Shown here piece by piece: positions 41,637 to 51,590 of a stretch of DNA of 64,000 nucleotides. The stretch lies in the NCBI RefSeq assembly GCF_024168825.1, contig NZ_JALJWH010000001.1, positions 4,402,001 through 4,466,000 on the forward strand. The letters are read 5' to 3'. The notes under the pieces were generated by a model. The model saw only the letters and a program-made list of their open reading frames with translations. It made no database searches and was not told where the DNA came from. The stretch comes from Paenarthrobacter sp. A20. Its GTDB lineage: Bacteria; Actinomycetota; Actinomycetes; Actinomycetales; Micrococcaceae. Position numbers and translations under genes: made by a program. Position 1 is the stretch's first letter, and every line of letters begins with the position of its first letter.

Positions 41637-44600
41637 TCAGCCCCAATGCGGAGGCCTTTGCTCTTTGAGCCACTGCTCGTGGTCATAGCCGGACTCATCG
41701 CCCCAGCGGCGGGGATCGTCTTCCGCAGCTTTAGTAGGAAGTATCCCGCCGGCGCCGGGCCTGGCCGCGGTCGTCGTGGAGTCCGAAGCTTCTTCGGCAC
41801 CGTCGGCCCCCGTTGCGTCGGGTTCGGCCTTGGCCCCGTTTTCCGGACCGGATGCTTGTTCCATCAGTGGTGCTTCTTTCCCATTCTCTGCAAAGCCATG
41901 TGCTTCTCCGGCAGCGTCCTCGGGCCCCCCGGCTCCCTGCAGTGCCGCACTCGGCGCAAACGTTGGCTGCCCCTTTTCCACGTTCAATTGTTCAACATCC
42001 ATGTCCAGGAAGCCATGCTCAGGCGACGTCGACCGTGGGATGTGATTCTCCAGCCCAAGGTAGGACCCAATGCGGTCCGCGCAGGACGAAGGATCAGTAA
42101 ACACTTCAATGGTCCACAGGGACATGTAGCGCCATCCCATGCGTTCCAGCAACTGCGGACGCAGCCGGCTGCGTTCGCGGACGCTCATCCTCTTGTAGCG
42201 TTCTGTGCCATCGGATTCGATTGCGACGGGGGTAGGGATCTCTGCACCCTCACGGCCGATGGTGTGGACTGGATCCGCGGCGGCCGCGATGTCCAGCACG
42301 CCATCGTAGAGATGCCAGACACGGGCTCCCCGGGCACGCAGACGCTCGCCAAGGTCGGCCACCAGCGGGTCCTCGCCGAGCGCTTGCTCACTGGCAACAG
42401 CGCGGGACGCGGGCGTACCGAGGTTGCTGTTTCCCGAGAGTTCCCGGTCCAACAGTTCGTAGAAGTCCACCGCACCGTGAGCCAAGCGATCAAGGTCTAG
42501 GTCCTCGGGTCGGAAACAACTCAGGACGTGCATGGAACGCCGGGCACGGGTCATCGCCAAGGCGAACCGGTTCCTGCCACCTTCCGTGGACAGTGGGCCA
42601 AACGAGTGCAGCGCCCGGCCATGAGGTGTGCGGCCATAGCCAAGGGAGAAGATCACGTGGTCCCTCACCAGCCCCTGCGCACGCTCAAGGTCCACCACGC
42701 GGAAGGACTCGGCGCCAGCCCCGAAGAACGTGGCCAGCAAGGGATGGTTGGGCAGTTGCAACCTGATGGCCTCGCCGATTCGGGCGGCATGGCGCAGGCT
42801 GGCCGTCACTACGGCCAACGACGTGCGGGGCCGGAGCCTGGCATGTTCGAACACCAGGTCCACAACACGGTTGACCTCAGCGGTGACGGACTCGACACCT
42901 TCGTGGTCTGCCCCCGGAAGCCCGGTGCCGTCAGGAATGTACTCGACGAGGATGGAACGGTCCAGGCCCGTGACCGAGTTGCCATCAGGCAGGCGCCGCA
43001 GGCCACCGTCGTAGTAGTTCTTGCTCAACTGCAGGATCAGGTCTTCGTCCACGGCGCGGTAAACCCAATTCAGCTGCCATGTGGGCAGAACCCTGGCCAA
43101 AGCCTTGAACGCACTGTCGACGTTCTCGTGGCTGGCAACACCGGCAACCGGCGGTTCCACGGCCACGCTGAACGTGCGCGCGTTCGCGATCTTCGCATCG
43201 CCGAAGGCCACAACCTGCTGCGCCCGGGCAATGGCAGGAAGAACGGCCTGCAGCGACGTGGATTCGGCGTCAATAATCACAACCGCGTCAAACTTCTGCT
43301 CAGCTGGAAGAACACCAGTGAGAAGGTAGGGACTGACCGACCAAACAGGGACCAGCAGCGGCACAAGTTCCGGAGCTTGGGCGCTGAGCGCCGGCAGCGT
43401 CACCCGGCCGTCCTTCAGCAGTGCGCGAAGCAATTCCGCCTGTCTCGGGTGCTCGAGGAGGCCCTGGCGCCACTTCCCGGCCAACTGCCACCGAAGGCGT
43501 GCGGCTCCACTGGCAATGTGCGCCTGGTCGGCAAGACGGTATTCAGCTTCGAGCCGGCGCAACGAATCACCGTCGGACATGGCAAGGTAGTCGTCGCCAC
43601 TGATCATGGCTTCCAAAGCGGACTGCCACCAGGCCAAGTCCAGTTCGGCGGCCACGGAGGCTGCCGGGACTTCCCTGGCAGCCAAGTCGGAAAGCAACTC
43701 GCCGAGACCATGCTCGCGCATTTCCTCGATCAGGAGGGTGCGCTCGGGAAGGGTTTCCAAGGTGGCTGTGTCGGCAACAAGCCGTTCCAGCCGCTCCATC
43801 AGTTCCAGATACGGCGTACCGTGCAGCGACCCTCCGGCGCTGGTGTGCTTGAGCGCTTCACCGAGGCGACGCAGTTCGCCGTCGAGTTCACGGTAGAGCG
43901 CACCAAGATCGGCAAGCCCGGAAGGGACAGCCGGGTGGCGCTGGGTAGTGGCGTAGCCAGCCCAGAGAGCGCGTTGCTCCTGCACCAGAACCAGGGAGCT
44001 GTGGAGATCGGCGATGTGGACACCGGGCCGCACGTATTCCTTGGCAACGCGGCGGAGGCGCGAGCGCTGCATGGAGGGCATCTCCAAGTTACGCTCACGG
44101 CGCCAAGCGGAGCTGGCGGTAGCGGAAATAAGGTCGTGCACCGGACGGTCGAAGATGTCCGGGGTGAATTTATCCAGGCTTTCGCGGACGGCAATCAGGA
44201 GTTCGAGCTGGGCACCCCACTCCGTGAACGTCTCTCCCAACCTGATCTCGGCGTGGTCCGAAAGCTGTTTCATCCGATCCCGCAGGACGGGCAGCTTTTC
44301 CTCTGCCAGGCGGGCGAGCTGCTGCGCTTCCTCGGTCTCCTTGCGGGTGACCAATCGGGCTCCATACCAAGGGCTTGTGGTGGAAGCCCGGCTGAAGCTG
44401 CCCAGCTCGGCAGCCCGACGCAAACGGCCAGCGAGTTCCTCACGGTCCTTGATGTTGTCCAGGACACTGCGCTTCAGACGGACCGTCGTGGATGGCGCAG
44501 GGTGGATGGACGTCAGCTCAGCGAGCGATTGCATTGCCTGGTACGGCGAGCAACCCCAGCGCTCACGGACGTTGTGCAGTGAGGCAACGTGGTCCATCAG

Positions 44601-45872
44601 GGCGTGGCGGTGTCCGGTCAGAGTCTGGTGAAGGTTGCCCAGTTGTGGTTCAAGTGCTTTTTCATTGCGCATGATGGCCCGGACCAACTGGCCCTTGAGC
44701 TGCTGCGGGGTGGTCCCGTTGCCGGGGCGGAAGAGCATCGAATCCAAGCCAAGGGATTCCAAGTGCGATGAAAGGCCGGCGAGGCTGGACTGCCTGTCCC
44801 CCACCACGAGCACCGACTTGCCTTCGCTGACCAGCGCACCGATTGCGTTGATGGCTGTTTGTGTCTGTCCGCTTCCCGGCGGCGTGCTGACGACCAGCGA
44901 ATCTCCTGCACGAACGGCATCCACCACATACTGCTGATCAGTATCAGCGTCGAGCAAGAGGAGCTCATCCGCCGGATCGCGGAGGTCAAGGCTGGGGAAA
45001 CGGCCTGCCTTGATTGGTTCGGCCTCAATGTCACCGCCGTTGGCGGCAATGGAGAGCGCCGCAACAGTGGCGTTGTTTGTATTGATCCAAGGATCATCCA
45101 GGTTGCCGGAAAGGTCCGCCAGCGTCGTGACCAGTAAGTTGAACTCCACGTCGGCACCGTGAATCGGCTGGACGAGAGTGGACAGGCGATCCAGCACCGG
45201 TTGAGGATCAAACCTCGCAGTGTTGTAGGCCATCCTCGCGACGGCGTTGACGTCAAAGACAATCCCGTGGACTGATTTGAGGTGACGCACCAAGGCCGGG
45301 TTCATGCGGGCCTGCTCGGTGAGCTGGAGTTCGAAGTCGTCTTCGCCCGGCCTCACCGTCAGAATGATGGACGTGAGCATCACGGGGGCCGATACTCGCT
45401 GTGGCTTGCCGCCTACAGCAGAGGTCCAGACCACAGTGCCGGCAGAGAGGTAGCCGGCCTCAATACCGCGATCGTTGCTTAGCTCGAAGATCTTGGACCT
45501 GATGTTTCGTGCTGCCCGCGCCGCCACCAAATATTGTTGGCGGTCCCGGATCAGGGTGGACAGGCGCGTCCTGCGGCCTGCCAGCAACTGCGCCAGTCCC
45601 GAAGGGTGGGCGTTGCTGAGATCAATGGCGCCTTCGGGCGTCTTGACGAAACGCAGCATCGTGTCTGCCCCGGTGACGGGCTTAAGACCAGACAGCCATT
45701 TACGGAGCTCTTCGGAGCCCTCTTCCTGGCCTTGACCTACTGACACAACTTCTGCCTTCTTTTCTGTACTAGCTTTAGACGCCTTGGACCATACCGGCAT
45801 ACCTTCGAGGGTAGCGGGAATACCCTGCCAGCCCGCTCCGCAACGCTGTTCCGACGCGAAATTCGCCGTCAT
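41637..45872 (-). CDS. Giant helicase-like P-loop protein with restriction-endonuclease-like C-terminus
   Basis: 1411 residues related to DNA2/NAM7-type superfamily-1 helicases. The Walker A reads TPPGSGQTQT with Gln336 in place of the ATP-binding Lys; Walker B is VVIIDAESTSL (near residue 867) instead of DEAS; GDAKI (near 893) replaces GDPKQL; later ALAMTRARRSMHVL corresponds to the motif VI region. Residues about 1180-1260 look like a PD-(D/E)XK-type domain of the MTES_1575 kind (VLDIAAAADP, PVAIESDG). The last 130 residues are acidic and disordered. Met25 (ending 45800) is an alternative start. Adjacent to guaA; role unknown, possibly nucleic-acid defence or repair. Confidence 0.8.
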   Translation of the reverse strand: MTANFASEQRCGAGWQGIPATLEGMPVWSKASKASTEKKAEVVSVGQGQEEGSEELRKWLSGLKPVTGADTMLRFVKTPEGAIDLSNAHPSGLAQLLAGRRTRLSTLIRDRQQYLVAARAARNIRSKIFELSNDRGIEAGYLSAGTVVWTSAVGGKPQRVSAPVMLTSIILTVRPGEDDFELQLTEQARMNPALVRHLKSVHGIVFDVNAVARMAYNTARFDPQPVLDRLSTLVQPIHGADVEFNLLVTTLADLSGNLDDPWINTNNATVAALSIAANGGDIEAEPIKAGRFPSLDLRDPADELLLLDADTDQQYVVDAVRAGDSLVVSTPPGSGQTQTAINAIGALVSEGKSVLVVGDRQSSLAGLSSHLESLGLDSMLFRPGNGTTPQQLKGQLVRAIMRNEKALEPQLGNLHQTLTGHRHALMDHVASLHNVRERWGCSPYQAMQSLAELTSIHPAPSTTVRLKRSVLDNIKDREELAGRLRRAAELGSFSRASTTSPWYGARLVTRKETEEAQQLARLAEEKLPVLRDRMKQLSDHAEIRLGETFTEWGAQLELLIAVRESLDKFTPDIFDRPVHDLISATASSAWRRERNLEMPSMQRSRLRRVAKEYVRPGVHIADLHSSLVLVQEQRALWAGYATTQRHPAVPSGLADLGALYRELDGELRRLGEALKHTSAGGSLHGTPYLELMERLERLVADTATLETLPERTLLIEEMREHGLGELLSDLAAREVPAASVAAELDLAWWQSALEAMISGDDYLAMSDGDSLRRLEAEYRLADQAHIASGAARLRWQLAGKWRQGLLEHPRQAELLRALLKDGRVTLPALSAQAPELVPLLVPVWSVSPYLLTGVLPAEQKFDAVVIIDAESTSLQAVLPAIARAQQVVAFGDAKIANARTFSVAVEPPVAGVASHENVDSAFKALARVLPTWQLNWVYRAVDEDLILQLSKNYYDGGLRRLPDGNSVTGLDRSILVEYIPDGTGLPGADHEGVESVTAEVNRVVDLVFEHARLRPRTSLAVVTASLRHAARIGEAIRLQLPNHPLLATFFGAGAESFRVVDLERAQGLVRDHVIFSLGYGRTPHGRALHSFGPLSTEGGRNRFALAMTRARRSMHVLSCFRPEDLDLDRLAHGAVDFYELLDRELSGNSNLGTPASRAVASEQALGEDPLVADLGERLRARGARVWHLYDGVLDIAAAADPVHTIGREGAEIPTPVAIESDGTERYKRMSVRERSRLRPQLLERMGWRYMSLWTIEVFTDPSSCADRIGSYLGLENHIPRSTSPEHGFLDMDVEQLNVEKGQPTFAPSAALQGAGGPEDAAGEAHGFAENGKEAPLMEQASGPENGAKAEPDATGADGAEEASDSTTTAARPGAGGILPTKAAEDDPRRWGDESGYDHEQWLKEQRPPHWG

Positions 45873-45928
45873 TTCACAGGTGCCCGCCGGTTTCGAAGCG
45901 GTGAAGTGCTTACGGATACAAGCAAAGA

Positions 45929-45954
45929 GGCCGGCCTCCCAGAGGAAGCCGGCC
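45929..45954 (-). terminator. guaA terminator
   Basis: GGCCGGC (45929-45935) pairs with GCCGGCC (45948-45954); on the minus strand the stem is followed by TCTTTGCTTG, a fair T-rich tail, 11 bp after the guaA stop. Confidence 0.7.
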
Positions 45955-45964
45955 GCTCACATTG

Positions 45965-47554
45965 CTATTCCCACTCGATGGTTCCCGGTGGCTTGCTGGT
46001 CACATCCAACACCACCCGGTTTACTCCATCCACCTCATTGGTGATGCGGTTGGAAATCCGGGCCAGGAGGTCATAGGGCAAACGCGACCAGTCCGCCGTC
46101 ATGGCGTCTTCGGAAGACACCGGGCGCAGCACAATGGGGTGGCCGTAGGTACGGCCGTCGCCCTGGACACCAACGCTGCGAACGTCCGCCAGGAGGACCA
46201 CGGGCATCTGCCATACGTCGTTGTCCAAGCCTGCGGCCGTCAGTTCCGCGCGGGCAATGGCGTCAGCCTTGCGCAGCAGGTCCAGGCGCTCCTTGGTTAC
46301 TTCACCCACGATGCGGATTCCCAGGCCGGGACCCGGGAAGGGCTGGCGACCGACGATTTCCTGCGGCAGGCCGAGCTGTGCACCGACAGCACGTACTTCG
46401 TCCTTGAACAAGGCCCGCAGGGGCTCGACGAGTTCGAACTGCAGATCCTCAGGAAGCCCCCCCACGTTGTGGTGGCTCTTGATGTTTGCAGCACCCTCGC
46501 CGCCACCGGACTCAACGACGTCCGGGTACAGCGTTCCCTGGACCAGGAACTTGATCTTCTCGCCCTCGGCAGCGGCCTGGGCGATGATGGCCCGCTCCGC
46601 TTCCTCGAAGGCCCGGATAAATTCGCGGCCGATGATCTTGCGCTTGGTCTCCGGATCGCTGACGCCGGCAAGAGCCGACTGGAAGCGTTCCTGCTCGTTG
46701 GCTACGTAGAGGTTGACGCCCGTGGCTGCCACGAAGTCGCGTTCAACCTGCTCGGCTTCACCTTCACGCAGGAGGCCGTGATCCACGAAGACACAGGTCA
46801 GCTGGTCACCAACGGCGCGCTGGACCAAAGCGGCAGCTACTGCGGAGTCGACACCACCGGAGAGGCCACAAATGACCTTGGAGTCCCCGATCTGCTGGCG
46901 GATACGATCCACCTGCTCTTCGAGGATGTTGCCCGTGGTCCAGTTGGGGCTCAAGCCCGCACCCTTGAAGAGGAAGTTCTCCAGGACGTGCTGGCCGTGC
47001 ACGGAGTGCTTGACCTCGGGGTGCCACTGCACGCCGTAGAGGCGCTTCTCCTCGTTGGCGAAAGCAGCAACCGGCGCACCGGCCGTCGAGGCGAGCACTT
47101 CGAAGCCTTCAGGGGCCTCGTGGACGGAATCGCCGTGGCTCATCCACGTGTTCTGGGAAGAGGGGACGCCGTCCAGGATGGAGCGGGCATCGCCTACAAC
47201 AAGCGCTTCAGTGGCGCCGTACTCCCGGAGACCCGTCTGGGCCACCTTGCCGCCCAGTGCGTTGGCCATGGCCTGGAAGCCGTAGCAGATGCCAAACACG
47301 GGCACCCCGGCTTCGAAGAGGTCCGCGCCGACGCTCGGAGCTCCCTCTGCGTACACGCTGGAGGGCCCTCCGGAGAGAATGATGGCTGCCGGGTTCTTGG
47401 CCAGAAGCTGCTCGGTGGTGAAGGTATGCGGAACAATTTCCGAATACACATTCGCTTCGCGGACGCGGCGGGCAATCAGCTGCGCGTACTGGGCACCGTA
47501 GTCAACAACCAGCACCGGCTTCTGGGAAGTTTGGGGTGCGGTGGGAGTAGTCAC
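45965..47554 (-). CDS. guaA: GMP synthase (glutamine-hydrolysing)
   Basis: Final step of GMP synthesis: XMP to GMP. N-terminal class I glutamine amidotransferase with catalytic Cys in [11 protein letters not shown] and the His/Glu pair in [13 protein letters not shown]-loop ATP pyrophosphatase motif [11 protein letters not shown] near residue 240; C-terminal dimerisation domain ending IEWE. The 529-residue length is standard. Two IMP dehydrogenase-family genes are in the same window, at 53.9 and 57.9 kb. Confidence 0.98.
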   Translation of the reverse strand: MTTPTAPQTSQKPVLVVDYGAQYAQLIARRVREANVYSEIVPHTFTTEQLLAKNPAAIILSGGPSSVYAEGAPSVGADLFEAGVPVFGICYGFQAMANALGGKVAQTGLREYGATEALVVGDARSILDGVPSSQNTWMSHGDSVHEAPEGFEVLASTAGAPVAAFANEEKRLYGVQWHPEVKHSVHGQHVLENFLFKGAGLSPNWTTGNILEEQVDRIRQQIGDSKVICGLSGGVDSAVAAALVQRAVGDQLTCVFVDHGLLREGEAEQVERDFVAATGVNLYVANEQERFQSALAGVSDPETKRKIIGREFIRAFEEAERAIIAQAAAEGEKIKFLVQGTLYPDVVESGGGEGAANIKSHHNVGGLPEDLQFELVEPLRALFKDEVRAVGAQLGLPQEIVGRQPFPGPGLGIRIVGEVTKERLDLLRKADAIARAELTAAGLDNDVWQMPVVLLADVRSVGVQGDGRTYGHPIVLRPVSSEDAMTADWSRLPYDLLARISNRITNEVDGVNRVVLDVTSKPPGTIEWE

Positions 47555-47661
47555 CAGACAAGACTACTTTGCCGGGCCGCCCCGGTGCACGTTGGCGAGG
47601 GCGGCCGGGGGCCAAAAACGGCCCTGCCGTTAGGCATCTCACATCTGGATGCCGGTACAGC

Positions 47662-48162
47662 CTAGTAGCGTTTGGTTGCCTGCGGGTTGGCGGCGAGTTC
47701 GGCCTCGACCTGGGCGTGGAATTTCTTCTCCACAATGAAGGACAGCAACGGGACAACTCCGCCAAGTGCCAGCAGGACCATTTTGGAGAACGGCCAGCGC
47801 ATGAGGGACCACAGTCGGAAGTTGGAGACGAGGTAGACCACGTACATCCAACCGTGCACGATCAGCACCGACGTGGAGATATTGAAGCCGCCGATCACAC
47901 CCTTGGGCTCGGATTCCGCGAAACCGAAGCCAAAGGGCTGGCCTGTGACAGCGCTCGTACCGCCGGCGAAGAGCGAAACGCCAAAGCCGTACCGGGCGAT
48001 CAGTTCCGCACACAGCAGGAGCAGCATGGCGCCCGTGAGGTATGCCATGACTTTGTAGAACTTCAACGCCGAACGGATCTGGGCTTCCGTTCCGCCGAAC
48101 CGGCGCTTCTTGGGCTTGGATCCGGATTGTTCGGGCTGGATGGCCGGTTTTGGCTCAATCAT
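47662..48162 (-). CDS. DUF3817 family membrane protein
   Basis: 166 residues with three to four hydrophobic segments. LKFYKVMAYLTGAMLLLL and VHGWMYVVYLVSNFRLW are the DUF3817 signature. Often encoded near SURF1 in actinobacteria; here the ATG overlaps the SURF1 stop by 4 bp, so they are coupled. Function unknown. Confidence 0.88.
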   Translation of the reverse strand: MIEPKPAIQPEQSGSKPKKRRFGGTEAQIRSALKFYKVMAYLTGAMLLLLCAELIARYGFGVSLFAGGTSAVTGQPFGFGFAESEPKGVIGGFNISTSVLIVHGWMYVVYLVSNFRLWSLMRWPFSKMVLLALGGVVPLLSFIVEKKFHAQVEAELAANPQATKRY

Positions 48163-49031
48163 TGCTGCACCTTTTGTTCTGGCTCTGGGCTTGTAGGTTC
48201 TGTCGTGGCCTCGGCATTGGACGGCTGGTCGGGGTCCACATCATCGAAGTCGTCATCTTCGTACTCGTCCTCTTCGAGGTCGCGACGGTAGTCGTCCTTC
48301 ACAAGCCGCCACCAGATAAAGATCGAGAATCCCGCAAAGACAACCCATTCGACCGCATAGAAGAGGTTCAGCCAATTGACCTGCTCTGCAGGGGGTTGCG
48401 GCGGAATATTGAGGGCCTTGACGTCATCGCCGAGGGGAATCGTAATGCCGCCTGAGACTTCCGATGTCGCAGCGACAAACCCCGGGTAGCTGGATACTTC
48501 CCACTGATTGATGAGTTCGGCAGCGGACACCGCGGACGCACGGCCTGGACCGGCGTCGACGTTTGGAACGGGTGCTTCAGAAGGAATGAGGCGACCGGTC
48601 AAGGTGATGGTTCCCGACGGCGGCGGGCCGGCTTGGGCGGCATCGGCCACCCAGCCGCGCGCAACAGGGATCCACGTTTGGGGCGACGCGGCGACACCGT
48701 TCAGCGTCGGCGCGTTGTTGACGGCAAAGGCGGAGACGATCCAGAAACCTTTTTGGTTGTTGTACAGGCGGCCCTCAACGAGGACCTGCTTGCTGGGATC
48801 GTACGTTCCCGTGGCAGTCACCATCTGGTCCGAGACCGAACCGGGGAAGAATTGGCCGGGCTGGAGGACGTCCACCAGCGGTTTCACTTCCTCAATGCTG
48901 GACGGCGCGGGAGGCTCGTGCTGGGCGGACCGGCTGAGCTGCCACTGGCTGAGCAGCACAAACACCCCGGACAACAGAAGCGCAAAGACCAGTCCTGCGA
49001 TCCAGCGGGGTTTCAACGCGGTTTTCAACAC
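48159..49031 (-). CDS. SURF1 family cytochrome oxidase biogenesis protein
   Basis: 290 residues with the SURF1 layout: N-terminal helix (WIAGLVFALLLSGVFVLLSQWQL), an extracytoplasmic domain with VLVEGRLYNNQKGFWIVSAF and VARGWV, and a second helix near residue 225. An acidic tail follows. SURF1 assists haem a insertion in cytochrome c oxidase. The actinobacterial C-terminus is longer than in mitochondrial proteins. Confidence 0.92.
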   Translation of the reverse strand: MLKTALKPRWIAGLVFALLLSGVFVLLSQWQLSRSAQHEPPAPSSIEEVKPLVDVLQPGQFFPGSVSDQMVTATGTYDPSKQVLVEGRLYNNQKGFWIVSAFAVNNAPTLNGVAASPQTWIPVARGWVADAAQAGPPPSGTITLTGRLIPSEAPVPNVDAGPGRASAVSAAELINQWEVSSYPGFVAATSEVSGGITIPLGDDVKALNIPPQPPAEQVNWLNLFYAVEWVVFAGFSIFIWWRLVKDDYRRDLEEDEYEDDDFDDVDPDQPSNAEATTEPTSPEPEQKVQQ

Positions 49032-49095
49032 CCCTTAACCGTACTTCGTCCGGCTGTAGAACAACGAAACGAGGCAAAGCGGATAGCCAGCCCCT

Positions 49096-49211
49096 CTGCC
49101 CTGGAGTGGGGCAGCAGGGTCCCTACGTGGCGACGGAGTCGACACCAAAAGCCCTGCCCTAGAGTGGGGCAGCAGGGTCCCTACGTGGCGACGGAGTCGA
49201 CACGAAAGGGC
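49096..49211. repeat. Two tandem copies of a 58-bp hairpin-forming repeat
   Basis: Copy 1 is 49096-49153 and copy 2 is 49154-49211, with a few mismatches near the ends of the unit. Each begins CTGCCC-N7-GGGCAG, able to form a short stem, followed by the shared block starting CAGGGTCCCTACGTGG and ending GGAGTCGACAC. A partial third start (CCTGCCCC) follows. The sequence lies between the SURF1 promoter side and the PTS gene end and codes for nothing recognisable; it looks like a dispersed intergenic (REP-like) unit. Confidence 0.85.
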
Positions 49212-49223
49212 CTGCCCCAATCT

Positions 49224-49712
49224 CTAGTGGTCGAAGAACACCAGGCTGGAGTTGATGAGTTCGGAGATGACTTCAGGATCGTGGGCACGCCGGAGGGACT
49301 CGCGGAACGACTCCTTGGACAGGGACCGTGCCAGCGTGGCCAAAACCTCGAGGTGGTCGGAAAAGGAGCTGGCGGGCGTGGCGATCAGAAGAACCAGGGT
49401 GGCTGGGCCGTCCGTTGCTCCGAAGTCCAGGGCATGGCCGAACTTGGTCACACCGACGGCAATGGAAATCCTGTCCACGAATTCACTGCGTGCATGGGGC
49501 AGGCCAATGCCGCCAGGGAGTCCTGTTGCGAGCTGATGCTCCCGTGAGTGCACTTGCTCCAGGAAGCCCTCGAGGTTGGTGATCCTGCCGGCTGCGTGAA
49601 GCTTGTGGGCTAGTTGGGCCGCGGCGTCAATCTTGTCCTCTGCGACAAGTTCAAGGATGACGGTGTCCGGGGTGGTCAGTTCCGCGTCATACCGGTCAAG
49701 TGGTTCTGCCAA
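49224..49712 (-). CDS. PTS system EIIA component, fructose/mannitol type
   Basis: 162 residues; phosphoryl-acceptor His in GIGLPHARSEFV, and the FGATDGPATLVLLIATP strand typical of EIIA-Fru. No EIIB/EIIC or sugar gene is adjacent, so it is an orphan EIIA that may serve a remote permease or a regulatory role. It lies downstream of glpD on the same strand. Confidence 0.88.
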   Translation of the reverse strand: MAEPLDRYDAELTTPDTVILELVAEDKIDAAAQLAHKLHAAGRITNLEGFLEQVHSREHQLATGLPGGIGLPHARSEFVDRISIAVGVTKFGHALDFGATDGPATLVLLIATPASSFSDHLEVLATLARSLSKESFRESLRRAHDPEVISELINSSLVFFDH

Positions 49713-49760
49713 GTCGTGTTCCCTCCAGTGTGGCCGTCCGGCCGCATTACCTTGGGCTGT

Positions 49761-51515
49761 TCAGCGAAGGGGAACGATGTCATCCACTCCCATGCGCGCG
49801 GCGTCGGCCGATTCGTCGTCGGGCTGCTGCTGACTGAGCCGTTCAGCCTCCACGCGCGCGAGGTAGTGCTTGATTTCGCTTTCGCGCTGAGTCTCGCTCC
49901 AGCCAAGGATTTCTCCCATCAGCTTAGCCACTACGGGGAGGGCAGACACACCCCGGTCCCACGATTCGATCGAGATCCGGGTTCGACGCGTCAAAACGTC
50001 GTGAACATGCCGGGCTCCTTCATGGGTAGTTGCGTAGACAACTTCCGCCGCGAGGTAGTCATCGGCACCGGGCAAGGGTTCGCCCAACTCCGGACGGTTG
50101 GAGATCAGTTCCAGCACTTCGGACGTCATCGATCCGTAGCGGTTCAAGAGGTGCTCAACCCGGGCGACGTGCACCCCGGCCTCCTCCGCCGACCGGGCCC
50201 GTCGGTTCCAGGCGGCCTTGAAGCCTTCTGCGCCCAGCAACGGGATGGTTTCGGTGCAACTGGACGGGACGCGTTCATCCATGGCCCTGGTGGCCTCATC
50301 CACGGCATCCTTGGCCATGACCCGGTAGGTGGTGTACTTGCCGCCGGCAACCACCACGAGTCCGGGAACGGGATGGGCGACGACATGCTCGCGGGAGAGC
50401 TTGGCCGTGGAGTCATTCTCTCCGGCCAGCAGGGGCCGAAGACCGGCGTAGACCCCTTCGACGTCCTCGCGGGTCAGGGGGCGCTTGAGAACCTTGTTGA
50501 CGTGCTCCAGGACGTAGTCAATGTCCTTGCTGGACGCCGCCGGATGGGCTTTGTCCAGCTTCCAGTCCGTGTCTGTGGTTCCGATGATCCAGTGCCGGCC
50601 CCACGGGATCACGAAGAGCACGGACTTCTCCGTGCGCAGGATGAGGCCCACCGTGGACTGGAAGCGGTCGCGTGGCACCACGAGGTGGATGCCCTTGGAT
50701 GCGCGGACCTTCAGCTGGCCCCTATCAGTGACCATGGCCTGTGTTTCGTCGGTCCATACGCCGGTTGCGTTGACCACTTGCTTGGCCCGGACTTCGAAGA
50801 CGCTGCCGTCTTCCTGGTTTTCGAGCTTCGCTCCAACCACGCGCTCACCTTCGCGCAGGAAGTCCACCACACGAAGCCGGTTGGCGGCGTGGGCGCCGTA
50901 ATGGGCCGCCGTCCTGACGACATTCACCACAAGCCGGGCGTCATCCACCTGGGCATCGTAGTAGCGAATGGACCCCACGAAGGCGTCGTCCTTCAAGCTG
51001 GGAGCCGCGCGCAGTGTTCCACGCCTGAACAGGTGCTTATGCATGGGAACGCCGCGGCTGTGCCCTGATGTCAGGCCCAAGGTGTCGTAGAGCATGATGC
51101 CCGCGCCCACGTATGGCCGCTCCCAGAACCTGCGGGTCAGTGGGTAAAGGAAGGGAACAGGCCGCACCAGGTGGGGTGCGATCTGTTGGATCAGCAGTCC
51201 CCGTTCCTGGAGTGCTTCCTGGACCAACCCGAAATCCAGCATCTCCAGGTACCTGAGGCCTCCGTGGATAAGCTTGGAAGACCGCGACGACGTGCCGGAC
51301 GCCCAGTCCCTGGCCTCCACGATGCCCACCGTGAGGCCACGGGTCACGGCGTCCAGGGCCGCTCCAGCACCCACCACTCCGCCGCCGACAATCAGGATGT
51401 CGAGCTCCTTGCCGGCTTCCGCAGTGGCTTTCAGGACTTCGATCGACGCGGCACGCGATTCCGGGCTAAGTGCTCCCGGGGCATTCACCTGCGGACCGCC
51501 TGCGACATTGCTCAT
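49761..51515 (-). CDS. glpD: Glycerol-3-phosphate dehydrogenase, FAD-dependent
   Basis: 584 residues. FAD-binding DILIVGGGVVGAGAALDAVTRGL near residue 40, then SSRSSKLIHGGLRYLE (GlpD signature), and VVVAGGKYTTYRVMA near residue 380; the C-terminal GlpD cap domain follows. I choose the ATG ending at 51515 (GAGGAGGGG 4 nt upstream); the longer frame adds 24 residues without support. Membrane-associated enzyme feeding electrons to quinone. Confidence 0.95.
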   Translation of the reverse strand: MSNVAGGPQVNAPGALSPESRAASIEVLKATAEAGKELDILIVGGGVVGAGAALDAVTRGLTVGIVEARDWASGTSSRSSKLIHGGLRYLEMLDFGLVQEALQERGLLIQQIAPHLVRPVPFLYPLTRRFWERPYVGAGIMLYDTLGLTSGHSRGVPMHKHLFRRGTLRAAPSLKDDAFVGSIRYYDAQVDDARLVVNVVRTAAHYGAHAANRLRVVDFLREGERVVGAKLENQEDGSVFEVRAKQVVNATGVWTDETQAMVTDRGQLKVRASKGIHLVVPRDRFQSTVGLILRTEKSVLFVIPWGRHWIIGTTDTDWKLDKAHPAASSKDIDYVLEHVNKVLKRPLTREDVEGVYAGLRPLLAGENDSTAKLSREHVVAHPVPGLVVVAGGKYTTYRVMAKDAVDEATRAMDERVPSSCTETIPLLGAEGFKAAWNRRARSAEEAGVHVARVEHLLNRYGSMTSEVLELISNRPELGEPLPGADDYLAAEVVYATTHEGARHVHDVLTRRTRISIESWDRGVSALPVVAKLMGEILGWSETQRESEIKHYLARVEAERLSQQQPDDESADAARMGVDDIVPLR

Positions 51516-51590
51516 CGGACCCCTCCTCAAACGCAACAGCTGGTAGTCCCCTACCCTACTTGTTGGCTGCCGCCTTGGGCAGGGCACAGG

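Noticed and set aside
45962..47665. A 567-codon open frame on the + strand
   Set aside because: It lies opposite guaA, whose motifs are complete; long antisense frames are expected in high-GC genes. The same holds for 57975-59345 (opposite guaB), 42528-44582 (opposite the helicase-like gene), 38098-39942 and 5786-6844.
49096..49211. Possible CRISPR array
   Set aside because: Two units are adjacent without spacers and no cas gene is near; it is a tandem repeat.
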